From Arthrobacter sp. MSA 4-2 (lineage in GTDB: Bacteria > Actinomycetota > Actinomycetes > Actinomycetales > Micrococcaceae), in NCBI RefSeq assembly GCF_016405885.1, contig NZ_JAEKGC010000005.1, forward strand, positions 124,001-188,000: a DNA stretch of 64,000 nucleotides. Direction: 5' to 3'. Position 1 is the first letter of the stretch; each line of letters opens with the position of its first letter. Positions 63,330-64,000 of this stretch are shown piece by piece. The translations under genes were made by a program, and so were the position numbers. The notes beneath the pieces were generated by a model. The model worked only from the letters and a program-made list of their open reading frames with translations, was not told the origin of the DNA and did not search any database.

Positions 63330-64000
63330 ACTCATCGTCCTGTCGCACCTGCGGTGGGATTGGGTCTGGCAGCGTCCGCAGCAGCTCATGTCGCGGCTCG
63401 GCAAGGCGCCCGCCCGCACCACCTGGTTTGTTGAGGAGCCCCTCACCCCCGCCGGAGTCGAGGTGACCCGTAACCGCCTCGGCACCTCCGAGATGGATGG
63501 GCTGACCCGCGTCTGGCTGGAAATTCCCGAGCAGGGAAGACACGTCGGCTTCTTCGACGAGGTGATGCCCGACTACGTCGAGCAGCTCCCGCAGCTGATG
63601 GGCGCCCCTACCGGAGAGCGGGTCGTCTGGATCTACACGCCGCTGGCACTCGAGGCCGCGCTGGCGCTCCAGCCCACGACACTCGTCTACGACGTGATGG
63701 ATGACCTGGCGGCGTTCAAGGACGCGGCACCGGAGCTCATCGTGCGCCAGCGCCAGGCGCTGCGCCGCGCCGACGTCGTCTTCGCCGGTGGCCGCTCACT
63801 TCACCGTTCTGTGGTGAGGCAGGGCCGTGAGGACGCGCACCTCGTGCCCAGCGGCGTTGCGGTCGAGCATTACGCCGCCGCCGGCCGGCACGCGAAGCGC
63901 GACCGGGAGCGCCCGGTGGCGGGATACGTCGGTGTCCTCGACGAGAGGCTCGACCTCGGGCTCCTGGCCGACCTCGCCGCCCGGCTGCCCCAGTGGGACA
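63319..64000 (+). CDS. glycosyltransferase (GT-B fold), partial at window edge
   Basis: ATG 63319-63321 with GAGGA 6-7 nt upstream; 227 codons are visible before the window ends. The N-terminal half is of the GT4/GT-B type: SELIVLSHLRWDWVWQRPQQL opening, the strand WIYTPLALEAAL, LVYDVMDDLAAFKDA, ADVVFAGGRSLHRSVVRQG, LVPSGVAVEHY and AGYVGVLDERLDL, which begins the nucleotide-sugar-binding half. This set is typical of actinobacterial family-1/4 glycosyltransferases found with GH1-like neighbours. Sugar and acceptor unknown. Confidence 0.9.
   Translation, partial: MQSELIVLSHLRWDWVWQRPQQLMSRLGKAPARTTWFVEEPLTPAGVEVTRNRLGTSEMDGLTRVWLEIPEQGRHVGFFDEVMPDYVEQLPQLMGAPTGERVVWIYTPLALEAALALQPTTLVYDVMDDLAAFKDAAPELIVRQRQALRRADVVFAGGRSLHRSVVRQGREDAHLVPSGVAVEHYAAAGRHAKRDRERPVAGYVGVLDERLDLGLLADLAARLPQWD

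Overview
This window is a gene-dense piece of a high-GC chromosome. Gene content and order point to an actinobacterium of the order Micrococcales, most likely Arthrobacter-like Micrococcaceae. The signs are the purS-purQ-purL order, recR following a very long dnaX, a short SRP RNA next to gluQ and dnaX, a DUF222/HNH gene, short SD-led operons with 4-bp ATGA/GTGA overlaps, many GTG starts and strong third-position GC. I see no rRNA, prophage, insertion sequence or CRISPR array. Most of the window is core chromosome.

Layout. 0-3.4 kb: an ABC ATPase behind a SAM-type riboswitch, a CoA-binding protein, a DUF1206 membrane protein and a DUF1990 protein, with short tandem repeats between them. 3.4-8.5 kb: purSQL, an SSI-type protease-inhibitor lipoprotein and a protein of the 3-methyladenine glycosylase-labelled family. 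8.6-12.5 kb: a large secreted subtilisin-like protease under a CRP-type site, then two small paralogous proteins. 12.6-21.8 kb: lysC (with an apparent internal start), an ABC pair, recR, dnaX, gluQ and the SRP RNA. 21.9-26.3 kb: a frameshifted DUF222/HNH gene with degenerate repeats of its own tail, tRNA-Ser(GGA), an MpaB-like oxygenase, a glutathione peroxidase and a HAD hydrolase. 26.3-32.2 kb: a complete ribose operon (lacI-type regulator, rbsACBKD) with promoter and tandem operators. 32.3-36.9 kb: a 99-aa unknown, a LytR_C protein, tgt and small unknowns. 36.9-40.8 kb: a ferric-iron ABC operon behind a DtxR/IdeR-like box. 40.8-50.5 kb: mixed metabolism (GH76-like, SDR, acyl-CoA dehydrogenase, VOC, two GNATs, GT39, methyltransferase, TspO-like, DedA). 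50.5-57.2 kb: a repair/RNA-modification group lhr-nei-pseudouridine synthase. 57.2-58.5 kb: a DUF4232 lipoprotein and rlmH.

58.6-64.0 kb is the start of a cell-surface polymer cluster. It holds a fused IspD-like cytidylyltransferase/SDR enzyme (predicted CDP-ribitol synthesis), a fused LicD-like transferase/methyltransferase, a small coiled-coil protein, a GH1-like glycosidase and a glycosyltransferase cut by the window edge. This is the most interesting region: a CDP-alditol maker coupled to a LicD/fukutin-type transferase with a methyltransferase on the same chain.

A second theme is short tandem duplication (12-17 bp units) at gene ends and starts in at least six places, some with the stop codon at the repeat junction.
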